Assembly (NCBI GenBank): GCA_002150815.3
Contig: NDFF03000018.1
Coordinates: forward strand, 62,001 to 126,000
Direction of reading: 5' to 3'
Origin: Grammothele lineata
Taxonomy: Eukaryota; Basidiomycota; Agaricomycetes; Polyporales; Polyporaceae
Length of the DNA: 64,000 bases
Shown here piece after piece: positions 50,785-62,378 of the stretch. The first letter of the stretch is position 1. Each line of letters starts with the position of its first letter. The notes below the pieces were generated by a model. The model was not told where the DNA came from. It searched no databases and saw nothing but the letters and a program-made list of their open reading frames with translations. Position numbers and translations under genes: made by a program.

Positions 50785-51823
50785 GATATGTCTAGAGGCT
50801 CATATGTGGGAACGGGTTTGTGCGAAAGAACATTGGCCGCCGAAAGGTCGCACTGGATCGCGAATTGTATTATTACTGTGGTATGTAGCGCATCTGTATG
50901 ATCACACACGTAGTGGGCTTGAGGCTGCCGCACGCGCAGTCCCCGCGGCGCGCTGTACTTGAGCGGAGCACACGTTGCGGCGGCGCCCGACAGGCGGACC
51001 CATCCGCCTTGCAACGAACCACTCTACACCGATTCTCATTTGCCAGAGTTTCGCTGCCGGTGCTTCGATAAAGTTATCTTGGCCTAATCTTGGCCTGTTC
51101 TCGAGGGAACTCTAGCGAGAGACGGAGAAATGTTCCCTGGGTCCGTCAGTCTCTATGTTGGATGTGTTGAAGAATTGCGATCTCTGGCACAGTCAGCGCT
51201 GCGACCAGGCTCTGGCTCATCCCACGACGACCCACACAGGGCGTTCCCATTCCCTACCAGCGACTGTCGGTATTTGCATGCTCTGCACGTTGGAAGCTGA
51301 ACTTAATCGCAACAGCACTGATTTGTCCCTTTCGCCGTTGAAGTATGTCGCTTTCTCTTTTCCTGGTGCGCTAACAACAACAACCCACTGATTATAAATC
51401 CCGCTGTACTGCTCCGCCTCCAGCTGCACACACCATAAAAGCGTGTACTATTGCTTGCGTGATAGAAGACATCTCGGCACAATTCGTTGAGCTGTTTGCG
51501 GACCAAGATTGATTCTACGCCGCCACCAACTACACGTAACGTGAGCGTCCGACGACCAATACGTCCCGCTTGCCTTCCCTCTTCCATCAACGGACCCAAC
51601 GTCTTTCAATAAGCATACCGGCGCACGAACATTGAAAAAGCAAGATCCTGCATTAGAAAAGCACGGGGTCCACCTTCAGGAGAGCTCAGGTTTGGCATCA
51701 CGAGTTCCTGTCAGCGAAGCCGCTCAGACTTATTCTTACGCTCACACACAAGACTGGCAACTTGAACGTCCACCACCACCACCACCACCTCTAGTCCCGA
51801 GCACGCATTACAACCGTCCTAGC
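50785..51823. other. Intergenic: DCAF 3' flank and CTK1 upstream region
   Basis: About 1.04 kb with no recognisable gene. The frame feeding into CTK1 stays open from at least 51632 and includes a Pro run (51763-51790), but has no ATG before 51824, so part of it may be 5' UTR or belong to an unseen upstream exon. Confidence 0.5.
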
Positions 51824-54750
51824 ATGCATGGTCGCCACGACGTCGACGACCGTTGGCGTATAGCGGACGCGTCCTCAGACCACCGGTATTCCCTCGACCG
51901 CAGAGATGACCCCAGGCGAGGAGGCGACCCTCACGATAGCCGGGACGGTGATGGATGGTCTAGGCATGGTTACAACGACGTACGCAACGCTTTTTCTCAG
52001 TTCTTTGTGTCACTGTGCTGTTGCATGACCATACACGCGTGCATTCAACGTGATCCTCATAGGATGCAATGGGCTGGACGCCAAATCACCGATACGAAGA
52101 ACGCGCTGGCGGTTATGGTCGTACGGACAGCTCTCGCTTCAATAGCGACCGTAGAGATGACCGGCATGAAGGCGGTGGAAGAGAGCTTCGGAGGGACAAC
52201 GGGTGGGAGTCGAGGAAGCAATCTAACGCGGCGCAAGGCTGGGACGAGCCACCTTCGAAGGGTTGGGGTCCGGGACGTGGTGACACTTCCGCTGCTCGGG
52301 AAGATCGCTCATGGGAACCGTCTGCGTCGTGGCAGCCTGGTCACCGTGAACGTGAGGGCCCGTTTAGCTCAGCCTCAAACCAGCGCAGCCAGAATGGCGG
52401 TAGCAAAAGCAAGGGGAAAAATAAAGGGAATAAGAAGGGGGGGAGGCAGCCGCCGCCACAACAGCAGCCAAAACGCAGCTGGCGTGACGATGACAGTCAT
52501 TTGAACAAGTACGTAGGGTTTCCCAACCATTTGGGCGTTATGGGATTTACGAGCTTTACGGCTTTCCGTTAGCTGGACCCGACGAGAACCCAGCTCATCC
52601 AAGAAGAGCGCTCCATCAACGGGGAAGCGGCGTCACCGTCGCACGCCGTCTCCTGGTCGCTCTCGCTCCCCCGCCGAGTCTTACTACTCTCGTCGCTCCT
52701 ACCGTAGCCGTTCCCGGTCCTTCGACACTCCCAAACGTCGACGACGAGACGATAGCCCCACACGTGGCGGACGCAGTCCCCATTATTTCGATCGACAACG
52801 GGATCGTGAGCGTCGCGGCCGGCGATATTCACGGTCGCCGGTCTCGTCGCCTAGAAGTACCAGCAGTCGTGGACGCGGGAGGCCTCGAGATCCATCGACA
52901 TCGAGCTACAGCCGAAGTCGGAGCCGGAGCCCCACTCAGAGCCCTCGCGACCGTCCAAAGGCGATTCATCGGCTTCCGCCGGTGACAACTATCAAGGATA
53001 TCCACATACCAAAGCGCAATGGTCAGAACCGTAAAGGGAAAAACAAGCAGAGTAACGGTAAACTATCCGACGTAAGTGCCTCTTCATTATGTTCATGTCT
53101 GCTTTTGACCTCGATGCGCAGTTGTTTCCGTCTGCCTCCCTACCCGAGCGACCGGTCGCCTCCATGCCTCCTCCTAGGGCGCCATCTCCTCAGCGTCGAG
53201 ACTCTCCCCCTCCTACACATCGCTCCCCTGAGGTACGGAAGTCTGTCATTGCGCCGAGAGCTGCTTCAACCGGAAAGAAGGCCGGCTTCAAACCCATTGG
53301 TTCTGCCAGCAATTCTCTTAAACGATTCTTTCCCGGTGACGACGAGAATGACAGCTCACCCCCTTCCAAGAACGCCCCTGTCAGTCCAAGATCGGATTCC
53401 CCTGAGCTTCAGACGACTAGTGTCCACGACGACTCTCCGCCACGCGACAACGGATGGCCGCAGCGTGGTGATAATTCAAATGCACACTATAATGGTCATA
53501 TCATTCGGCGAGCAACACCTCCTCGCCCTCCTCGCCGTCGACAATCCCTGATGCCACAAACGCCCAAGGAAAAACTGTACGTTGTGCTCGACCATGTGGG
53601 CACAGGTACTTTCGGGAAGGTTTACAAGGCAAGCCATACGGCTTCTGGGCGGATGGTCGCCCTCAAACAAATCAAGATGGAGGGGGAGCGGGAGGGCTTC
53701 CCTGTGACAGCCATGCGGGAGGTCAAACTTCTGCAGTCGCTCCGACATGCAAACGTAGTGCGCCTCTTTGAGATGATGGTATCACAAGGTAATGACCTCG
53801 CCGTCAAATCGGCTTGCCATTGTCGTTGATATCATTTCTAGGGACGGTTTATATGGTCATCGAGTACATGGACCATGATCTGAGTGGTGTCCTGAGGCAG
53901 ACCGACTTCGTGTTCACCGATGCACATTTGAAGTCGTTCTGTCAGCAGATGCTCTCGGGGCTGGCGTACCTTCATCACAAGGGCGTTATTCATCGCGATA
54001 TCAAAGGGTCTAATATTCTCATTAACAGCCGTGGCGAGCTCAAACTGGCTGATTTCGGTCTTGCACGAGTCTACCAGAAGCGACGCAGGAGTGATTACAC
54101 CAACCGCGTGATCACCCAATGGTACAGACCACCAGAGTTGTTGTTGGGTGCTACGGTCTACGGACCTGAGGTGGATATGTGGAGTGCAGGGTGCGTCGTA
54201 CCCTTGATCCCCTGCCCCATTGCTCATTATCTTCATTCAGGTGTATTATGCTCGAGCTTTTCGTCAAGAACCCTGTGTTCCAGGGCACGGACGAAATCGA
54301 TCAGATCTACAAGATCTACGGCATCATGGGCACACCCACAATCGAGACGTGGCCTGGTATCACGAGTCTGCCTTGGTATGAGATCTTCAAGCCTATCCAG
54401 TTCATCCCCAACCATTTCCGGGAGAAGTTCAAGAAGTGCGCCTTTTCTCGATTCTGTGATTGTACAGCAAATTGATTCCTATATCCAGGTGGCTTTCACC
54501 GGCCGGGCTTGACCTGGCAGAACAACTGCTGTCCTGGAACCCGGAGCGCCGCATCACTGCCTATCAGGCACTCGAAGCACCGTACTTTAGCCAAGAGCGA
54601 CCACCACCCATCACGCCAGTGGGGTATGTCCAAAGCATGATCCAGCCGAATATGTACTAATACTTGGTTAGCATGTCGGTGCTCGATCGCGAATGGCATG
54701 AGATGGAGAGCAAGAAGGAGCGCCATAAGAAGCGGAAGAATGAAGGATGA
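51824..54750 (+). CDS. CTK1: CTD kinase catalytic subunit, CTK1/CDK12-type CDK
   Basis: From MHGRHDVDDRWRIADASSDH the first ~400 residues are charged and disordered, with an RS-like stretch (SRSRSPAESYYSRRSYRSR) and a KGKNKGNKKGGRQPPPQQQP tract. The kinase domain has the Gly loop LDHVGTGTFGKVYKA, VALKQIKMEGEREGFPV, the cyclin-helix variant PVTAMRE, IEYMDHDLSGVLRQTDFVF, catalytic HRDIKGSNILI, LADFGLARVYQKRRRSDYTN, VITQWYRPPELLLGATVYGP, and the C lobe to MSVLDREWHEMESKKERHKK. The RVITQWYRPPELLLG and C-terminal basic tail are typical of CDK12/13 and Ctk1, which phosphorylate Ser2 of the Pol II CTD. PVTAMRE, not PSTAIRE, argues against CDK1. Start at the first in-frame ATG; an upstream exon is possible. 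Confidence 0.88.
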
Positions 54751-54944
54751 ACGCTTCCTTGTGCATCATCTGCGGTGGTTCGATCATCTGTATCCTCATC
54801 CAGCAATTGCTCATTCGTCAGACTTCATCTATCCGCGATTGCTATCAGTGTACATGTATGTTACATTGCGATGCATATTCATGCCTGTACAGTCCCGAAC
54901 CCCACAAGTCGCTTTTCCGTCAAGTGTTGTACAATGGACTCCAC

Positions 54945-56463
54945 CTATATAAAAGGGTCGATCAGTCTACTATCAGGTTCCTTATCGAATCGTTGGACGC
55001 GTACATTGGCAGCAGTGAGACGGATTTGCATGTCCCAACGTTTAGTGAAAGGTGCTCCCGTATCCTCTTCCACCTGCTCAACGTCACCGAGACCACCGGC
55101 TTTACCTTGTGCATCGTCCTCTTCTCCCGTGACGTCGAAAGAGATCAGCTTCTCTACCTGGTCTATAGTACCCTTGAGACGACCTTGCTCTATCATCTTT
55201 CTCGCCATCGTCTCTGCTGCGCCAGGCGTGACATCTAAGAGCGTCCCCAGTCCTCGGAACGTAATGTTGTTGTACACTTTCGAGCTCGCCAGCAGGTTGT
55301 GCTCCATGACCGCGCGGTCGAGCACGGTCGACGGGCCCTTGCGGGTACTTGTACCTGGGTCTACGTCGCCGTCGTCATCGGCAACTTGGGATGCAAGGCG
55401 GTCGTTTGTGGAAACCTCAATGCGCGCGAGCTGATGCGTCTTAAGGGAGCCTTCAAACTCCTTGATCTCGTTCGAACGCAGGATGCGGTCGCGGAACATC
55501 TTCTCCATGATTCGGAACGAGGGAAGGTCTTGTGTACGCTCGTCGCGGCAGAGCGACGCGAGGACACGCGACCGATTCGGCCCTGCAGGCGCGAGGACGG
55601 CGCATGTCATGGCCGCGGAGCTATAGACGTAATCTTGAGCCGCGGACAGGGAAAGGAGAGTACCCTAGGTAGACATACAGCATGTGCCGTCGTTCCTCTT
55701 CATCGATTTCGGGCACCCAGCTAAGTTCGTGGTACCGGCTTGCGGCTTCAAGGAATTTGCGAGAGTAATCCATAATGCGGGCCTGACAAAGTTTGAAAGA
55801 AAGAAGGGTCTCTTTGTCCGTCGTGGAATGAGCGATGAGGGCCGCGCGGTTATAAAAGCGTTCCGCTTGTACCGAGTCTTCATCTTCGAGTAAGAGACGG
55901 ACGATGCGGACGTATACACGCAACTTCTCCTCGTCGGGAAGGGCCCTGACACATGCCAGGCGATTAGGTGTGTGCGCCACAATGAGCTCGACAATGCTCA
56001 CCTCTGCCCAGAATCCAGAGATATCCCCATGAGAACCCGGGCAGCATCGCTCCATTCCTCCTCCTCTTCCAAAATGTCTGCGAGTTGGAAGGACAGAGTG
56101 TTCACCTATGAATCCGCATTTCAGTGCCTCAGGATACTCGGACTGTTGGAGCGCACGGACCTGCTCTTCGTAGCTCACGATGCGAGGACGAACGATGTTG
56201 AGAGTGTCCTCAACAATCCTCTTTCTAACGTCAGTGTCCTTGATCTTTCCCTCGGAGAGGGCTTTGACAAGTTCGGACAAGATGAGCCTGCTGATCACAA
56301 GCCCGACGCTGTCCTGGTTGACAACATTGTCGATAAGTGCATGAATGTTGGCGGCGAGAGTGGACTGATTTTCGCGGGAGATGAGCTCGTTGAAGAGCGA
56401 CTGGTACGCAGTGACCTTGTCCTTTTGACTGAGAGGCGCGAACTGGGCGAGTTTGCTCTCCAT
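54945..56463 (-). CDS. CSN4: COP9 signalosome subunit 4 (PCI-domain)
   Basis: CSN4 is a PCI subunit of the COP9 signalosome, which removes NEDD8 from cullins. MESKLAQFAPLSQKDKVTAY leads into helical TPR-like repeats (NVVNQDSVGLVISRLILSEL, DTLNIVRPRIVSYEEQV, SAARVLMGI-type region) and RVYVRIVRLLLEDEDSVQAE, CQARIMDYSRKFLEAASRYH, LSWVPEIDEEERRHML. The PCI domain reads RVLASLCRDERTQDLPSFRI, MEKMFRDRILRSNEIKEFEG, VMEHNLLASSKVYNNITFRG, LGTLLDVTPGAAETMARKMI. The C terminus ends DKEPDSRLIDPFI. About 450 aa, as expected. An in-frame Met at 56550 (MEPRAFPGRH) exists, but MESKLAQ at 56463 matches the family start better. Convergent with CTK1. Confidence 0.92.
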
Positions 56464-57069
56464 CGTGCGCGATGCGAGGACGCGTAGACGGTGGCTGGGA
56501 TTGCCTGTGTCTGACGCCGAGTGCCTACCTGGAAAAGCACGTGGCTCCATGCTGCTGTGCGATCTCGATCCGATCGGTCGAGTGCGGCAAAACAGACGCC
56601 CGTGTCGTGCAGACGCCGGGATGCCATGGGCACCGGCTAGCCACCGGCTATGTAAGCGCTAAGCGTTCGTGTCCCGCTCAAGAGGATCAGCCTCTGCAGA
56701 AACCTGCCCTGGCTGGCCACGCTCCCTCTCCCTCTCCCCCTCCTCCCACACCTCTGAGAGCGTGTCGGCGAAGCAGGTTCTCCCCTCGCAGCTCTGTCAA
56801 GATTGGCCCACGGTCGCCCTGGAGATTTCCAACGTCCTAGCCTGTCTGATGTTGTGATTGGATCACAGCTCTCCCGACACACTGAGCCTTATACATCCTT
56901 CACAGCCCAGACCGCATATCTTTCCCTTTCTCCTTCCAGCCCTCTTCTTCTCTTTCGTTCGCCCCCTTCCGCGGCCTCTTGCCGCCCCTGTGCCCTTTGA
57001 GCTGCGAGCCAGCGGATTTTGACCCATCTATCACTCCTCTTCCAGTCGTATTCACGCCTCGTCCTCCAC
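56464..57069. promoter_or_regulatory. Divergent promoter region between CSN4 and the YP-repeat gene
   Basis: 606 bp between start codons. CT-rich on the + strand near 56920-56990. Open frames here extend CSN4 upstream but lack support. No gene seen. Confidence 0.45.
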
Positions 57070-60000
57070 ATGTCCCATCTCACAGCGCCGATGCCGCCCA
57101 GCTTGGGTCATCATCACAGCAACGCCTACCACAAGCCCACCATCCTCGACCTTCCTCGACCTACCCACCCCCTCACCCCTCCGGACACGGACTACGAGAC
57201 ACTTTCCCACCAGGTGCCGCCTGCGCAGAATTCGACTGGACTGGAGACAGAGCTTCTGCCAGCCCGAGACTTCCCCCCTCCTATGAACGACCCTTATCCT
57301 TCACCGTACAGCACCTTACACCGGAAGCGGCCCTCTGTTACGTACGTCCACTCCGGTATCCGTGAAGCCAGGGAGCGTGTTGTTCAGCGAGGTCTCAAAT
57401 GGCTCGTGGTCGTCATCCCGCCGGTCTCGTTCTCAAAGGAGCACGGCCATCTCGGTCATACGCTCTCGTCAGGCCCTTCCCGTCGCTTGTCCAATGGATT
57501 GTTAATGCCGCTGTTTCCCACCGTAAGCACTACTTCTCATCCGATCTGTCGAAAGCTCACGTGCTTTATCTAGCTGAGCAGTCAGCTCGGTGCTATCGCG
57601 CGTGAGTTCAGCTTCCCCAGCATTGCAGGGTTGTGTGTCTATCTCCACACTACCCACGGCGGCATCTCGCTCTCCCCGCGCGTGTCCGACGAGTCGTGGA
57701 CCCTTCTATGGAACCATCTTTTCGACCCGCGATCGCCGTCTCTACCCCCTCAACAGCTCCCAATCAGTGGTCAGATTGAATTCGACATCGACCTGACGAA
57801 AGCTCGGTGGTATGACTCGTGGGTCGCGACATCCCGTCGGGACGGCGTGGACGTCCCTCAGTCTGTCGCACCCTCGCGCCCTCATTCGGTCTCCCATTGG
57901 CGCAACGACAGCCAAACGTCCTTCAACGACGTTCTCGACGATCAGGCGGACGCCACTTCCGTGACGCAGCAGACCACAGCCAGAGGTCCGGGGCGCAACA
58001 TCAAGAAATTATCACTTCTGGACAGGTTTGACACGATGTCGATCCGTTCGGGTTCGAAGTTGGTGCCTCGCGATGAGTCACCTCCCAGCCAGGCTGGGCG
58101 CACCAACCCCGCCCTTTCACCCATCGTCCAAGAAGACGAACCCATGACTGCGAAGGACATTGACAGCCGCGTGAAGTCCTGGAGAATGAGCGCAACGGCA
58201 GCGGTGGCCCGCAGTCCGATGGCGGCGACCGGGCAAACTAGCCTCGATCCGGTCAATATGCCCAACACCATTCAGGATCTCCCGACCGCAAGCGCTTCCG
58301 AGTTCGAGCTCAATCTGGATGATTACACATGGTCTATTTCGTCCGCTGGGCCCTTCGACTACGACTATGATTTAGAATCCATCGCCTCCCGGGATCGCGT
58401 CCCTTCCATCCACATGGATAGACGTGGTGAAGGATCTGTATGCCTCACTCCTTCGGTGTGCACGTCTTTCGGGCCAAACTCGGAGTATGAGGCGTTCTCT
58501 CCGGTGTCGTACATGTCTCGCCTCCCTTCTCCCGATCTTGCATGGCGTATGTTCGAGGACGTCCCCCCGACTCCGACGACGGCAACAAGCTGGGGCGCCC
58601 CTCTCTCTTATCCGTCCTCACCAGCTGCCTTCTCCTACGCACCATCCATCGACCTCGCCCACAGGCACATGTCGAGTCGTCCTGTCACTCCAACAACTGC
58701 GACTTCTTGGGGCGCCCCGATGTCTTTCCCACCGTCCCCTGCCATGTTCTCTCGCCCGGTCTCACCCGACCTGGCTGAGCGGTATTCGAGCAGTCTTCTC
58801 GGTTCACCAATAAGATATCCCCGAGCTCTCCCTGACGCCACTGCGGAGTCCTACGACATGGTCTACCCGTACTACGACCCATCCCTTGCCTCCACATGGC
58901 AGCACGTTTGGCCGTACACTGAGCAGCATCACTCAACGTGGCAACATGTCTGGCCCTACCAGGAGGAATGCCACCATGTGCAAAGAACGGACGGTTTCAT
59001 CTTCCCTCCCTCTCCCCCTTGTGAAGTGAAACCTACGCGTGAGGCACGAGAAGATCTTGATGCAGTGCTCAGCTATCCCGTCTTCAATCTCTATCCCGCG
59101 GTCTACCCCTCGTTCGACATCTATCCCTCGCTTCTTTCTCTAGATGAGCACCACCTGAGCCCGCCTGTGGTGAGCTCTGGGGCTGTGTACCCTGTCTTCG
59201 ATCTTTGTGAGTGCTCAGTACGCTCCCCGTTGGCCTTTTTACGAACATAGTCTCGATAGACCCGGCCATCTATCCGTCGTTCTCCATTTATCCCCCAGTC
59301 TTTGCTCTCGACGCTCAGGTTACGGATTCGTCGCAACGTCTCTCGTCCCGGTACCCTAACATTGACGTTTGTGAGTGAGAATCAACTGCCGTTGCGACCA
59401 ACGACTCACTGTTAATCGTGTAGATCCTGCTGTTTACCCTAATTTGATTATTTATCCCGCTGTTTCAATGGTCTCAAGGAACACCGTCGTTACTAATGCC
59501 GTAGTACGATCAGCCTCTATTGTCTCGTTGGAAGGGTCTTGTGGTTATCCGGATTTCGACGTCTGTAAGTCCCGAGTAACCCGGGTTTTACTATCAGGTA
59601 CTGAGTGCATGCCTTCCCAGATCCCGCTGTGCTCGATGTTGATTACACGTCATACCCTTGGTCGCTGAAGAGGATTTACGCCCCTGTGCTTAACGTGGAT
59701 AACTCGGCTTATCCGTGGTCATTGCTCGCGATCTATCCTGCGGTCAAGGAGACGACTACCCCGCTAGCGGCTCCATCGATCTCACATGGACGGCTGCAAG
59801 TGCACTACCCGACCTTCGACATCTGTGAGTGGCACGCACCCTAAATTCAACACCTCGTTTACCTTCTTTCAGATCCGGCGGTCTACCCTTACAGTCTGGA
59901 ACAAATTTATCCCTCTGTCGTGGCTGGGGTGGAGTCTACAAAATCCTCCACCGTATCTGTCGGCGTTCAGTTGCAATATCCGGTCTTCGACATTTGTACG

Positions 60001-62062
60001 TCGTTGCTTGGATACCATGTTAGACGCATATTAACCAAACCTCAGACCCATCTGCCCATGACCTCAAGCAGGAGGTTTTTGTCGGAGTTTCCCCTGTTTA
60101 TCCGATATTCAACATTTGTAGGAGCGTTTCATTGCTCTTTTGTGTACCTTCCTGATAGCTCCCTTTAGATCCTGCAGCCTACCCCTGGAGTGTATATGAG
60201 ATCTACCCGGCGATCTACAGCCCCAAGGTGGAGAGCAATTGTATTTCTGTAATGCTGGGTTCCGTTTATCCGATCTTTGAGATCTGTGAGTTGCTATCCG
60301 GAAGTAGTTACTTCCACAATCTCAAGCGTTTCGTACTAGACCCGCCTGTCTACCCTAACATTGTGTTATACCCGGCGATCTCTTCCGTTGAGGACAACAG
60401 CGTGAAGGTCGACTTGCGTGGCAAGGATTCTACTATCTCGCAATATCCTTGTCTCGTCGTCTGTATGTGATAGTCACTCTGCGAGTGGTACGTTGAGCTG
60501 ATGAAGTTGGTGTACAGATCCTGCGGTTTACCCTCACATCGACATCTATCCCACTACATGGGGCCGTGTCACTCAGCATAACACACTTGCGACCGGACGA
60601 CGAAAGCCCAGATTCACCCATATGCAGTTACATACGCAGGTTATGTCTACGGACACATCCTCTGCTCCCGCACGTGCTCCTATTACAGTCATCAGGCAGA
60701 GGAAGCCCCGATTCTCTCACTTGGAGCTTCGTGAACAAGTCTTCGCTGCAGCTCGTTCTGTTCCGGCCCCTCCCTCACCTCTGCCAGCACCCACGCCTGT
60801 ATCGGCTCGTGTTCTTCCGCCTGCGTTCCCAGCACCCGGCGGTGCACTTCCTCCCGCCCCCGCTGGTCCCGCCCGCACGCCTTCGCCACAACCGCCCAAA
60901 TCCATCCTGCGGCGTTCGCTGTCTCCAGCTCGTCCTCTTGTACCCAGCTCGCCCTCCAAGGCCCCGTCATTCGTACTGGCCCGCGCGCCATCCCCAGCAA
61001 GGACGCCCATTCCAGACAGATCTGAATCGCCGTCTGGCACTCGTATGGCGTCCCGTACTCGACCGACTGCGATGGACCTACAGGAAGAGCGAGGGAAGAG
61101 CGAGCACATCAACATACCCACGATCGTCGCCGTTGAGCCTAGTCCTACCACCACGAACGAGACTCCCTCGTCGCCCGTCCTATTCGAAATGGTAACCCCA
61201 ATCCCTTCGCCTGTTGTCCCCGCCTCGGCACCGGTGACAGCTCCGCCACCAACGCCCCCATCTGCGTCTTATGCACGTCCACGCCCCCGTTCGGGCACGA
61301 TGAGTGCACGTCCGGCGTCGATGTTCGATACAGGGGCACGCTCTACGCCACCTGCCCCAGCGCCGCACCCTTCCACAGATCTTCCTCCCGTACCTCCTGT
61401 CCCCTCCGTTCCTTCCCCTACACCCACACTGTCTACCCAGAGGTCTATCAACCGCCTCTCCGGTCTCCCGAGCCATCCCGCGATGAATCGACGCGCTTCT
61501 GGGGCAACCTCGCGCCCGATGTCCACATTCGGTGCGCTCCCCTCCGTCCCGGAACCGTCGCCCGCCCCTGCGCTATCGCCGATCCTCAGGCGTCAGGTAA
61601 GCCTGATGAGCCCGGTGGCCGAGGCCAAGTCGCCTATCAGTGGACGGTCCCCCCAGCTTGCGTCTCCCGCTGAGGACTGGAGAGGAGGCGTCCGGACGCC
61701 GACGGGGGGGTCGGGAGATGCGCCGCTCGCAAGTGGGAAGGCGGATTTGAGTAGGTCGAAGACTATGCCCAGTCGCACGGCGCCGCGTGGCCCCAGGAGC
61801 AGCACGTTGGTCATGGAGAGATCGAAGGCCTTCGCCAACCCGAATGGTACGTCTTTAGCATCGTCGTCATCCCGTCAGCGCCGTCGCTAACAGATCACTG
61901 TGCGTAGTCGTCCCAAACGAAGACGGTCCGTTGAAGCTCAGTCTATCAGCACTGGCAGAGTTCCCCGCACCACCGCTTCCACCGATGCCCACTTCGGCGT
62001 CAAGCCCGAGCCCGAGCCGTCCCATTTCGAAGTTGGATAGGTCAAAGTATCCGTTCCAGTGA
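57070..62062 (+). CDS. 1486-aa protein: conserved N-terminal domain, YP-repeat exon array, Pro/Ser-rich C terminus
   Basis: Eleven exons join in frame: 57070-57522, 57574-59206, 59260-59370, 59424-59564, 59621-59824, 59873-59995, 60046-60117, 60169-60285, 60340-60462, 60518-61846, 61908-62062. The Pro-rich start (MSHLTAPMPPSLGHHHSN) precedes a folded-looking region (RGLKWLVVVIPPVSFSKEHG, SSGPSRRLSNGLLMPLFPT, GAIAREFSFPSIAGLCVYLH, RVSDESWTLLWNHLFDPR, GQIEFDIDLTKARWYDSW) that I believe is conserved in other Dikarya but cannot name. Ser-rich sequence with tandem repeats follows, then nine YPxFDI-YPAVYP-type units (residues ~640-1000) and a ~480-aa Pro/Ser/Arg-rich tail ending ISKLDRSKYPFQ. No signal peptide or TM helix, so probably cytosolic or nuclear. 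Function unknown. Confidence 0.8.
58510..58976 (+). repeat. In-frame tandem repeats in the YP-repeat protein
   Basis: Two ~38-residue units share TPTTATSWGAP, then a (L/M)S(Y/F)P segment with SPAxFS, and SPDLAxR-type ends. A partial third copy begins with SRLPSPDLAWR. Just downstream STWQHVWPY occurs twice about 13 residues apart. These copies sit within one exon, unlike the downstream YP units. Confidence 0.75.
59207..60517 (+). repeat. Array of seven symmetric YP-repeat exons and eight phase-1 introns
   Basis: Introns at 59207-59259, 59371-59423, 59565-59620, 59825-59872, 59996-60045, 60118-60168, 60286-60339 and 60463-60517 (48-56 nt) all split one Tyr codon after its first T. The preceding exon ends YPxF(D/N/E)(I/V/L) or a variant (YPNIDV, YPCLVV) and the next begins YPAVYP or a variant. 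Internal exons are 111, 141, 204, 123, 72, 117 and 123 nt, all multiples of three. The 204-nt exon holds an internal duplication (YPWSLKRIYAPV and YPWSLLAIYPAV); the 72-nt exon has lost the central YPxxxIYP part. Confidence 0.8.
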
Positions 62063-62378
62063 GCTAACCAGTTGACGATATGGGGGCTTCGTGAACGTGT
62101 AGAGGCAGTACATTCCTTCATGTGTTGTTCGCTCTCCCTTGTACTTATGGGGTATATATAATTCTGATTGTTTATGCTTCGAATAATGCTGGTCGAGGTG
62201 AGGTGCCAAGTACATACATCGTTTCGGAATCATGTCGGTTGCGGTCGTGGGAAAATAGGCGCGGCACACGTGATGTGTGCTAGAGCGCGACGCGACTCGC
62301 GACGCGTCGACTCACGGCCTTGTTCAGGCCTCACCGCGAGCCACATCCAGCTTCTACCTCGCCATCTTGTTCCTCCTC
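62063..62378. other. Intergenic: YP-repeat gene 3' UTR and RDH54 promoter
   Basis: 316 bp between same-strand genes. AT-rich at 62140-62200, then GC-rich before the ATG. No gene seen. Confidence 0.6.

Noticed and set aside
51632..51823. CTK1 start at a TTG at 51632
   Set aside because: Nuclear fungal genes rarely start at TTG. The frame is open but the first in-frame ATG is 51824; the upstream part may be leader or an exon end.
57399..57605. Alternative frame MARGRHPAGLVLKGARPSRS at the start of the YP-repeat gene
   Set aside because: It has a stop just upstream and needs a weak gtttcc donor to join exon 2. The chosen frame (RGLKWLVVVIPP ... LLMPLFPT) joins in phase 0 with a consensus gtaagc donor.
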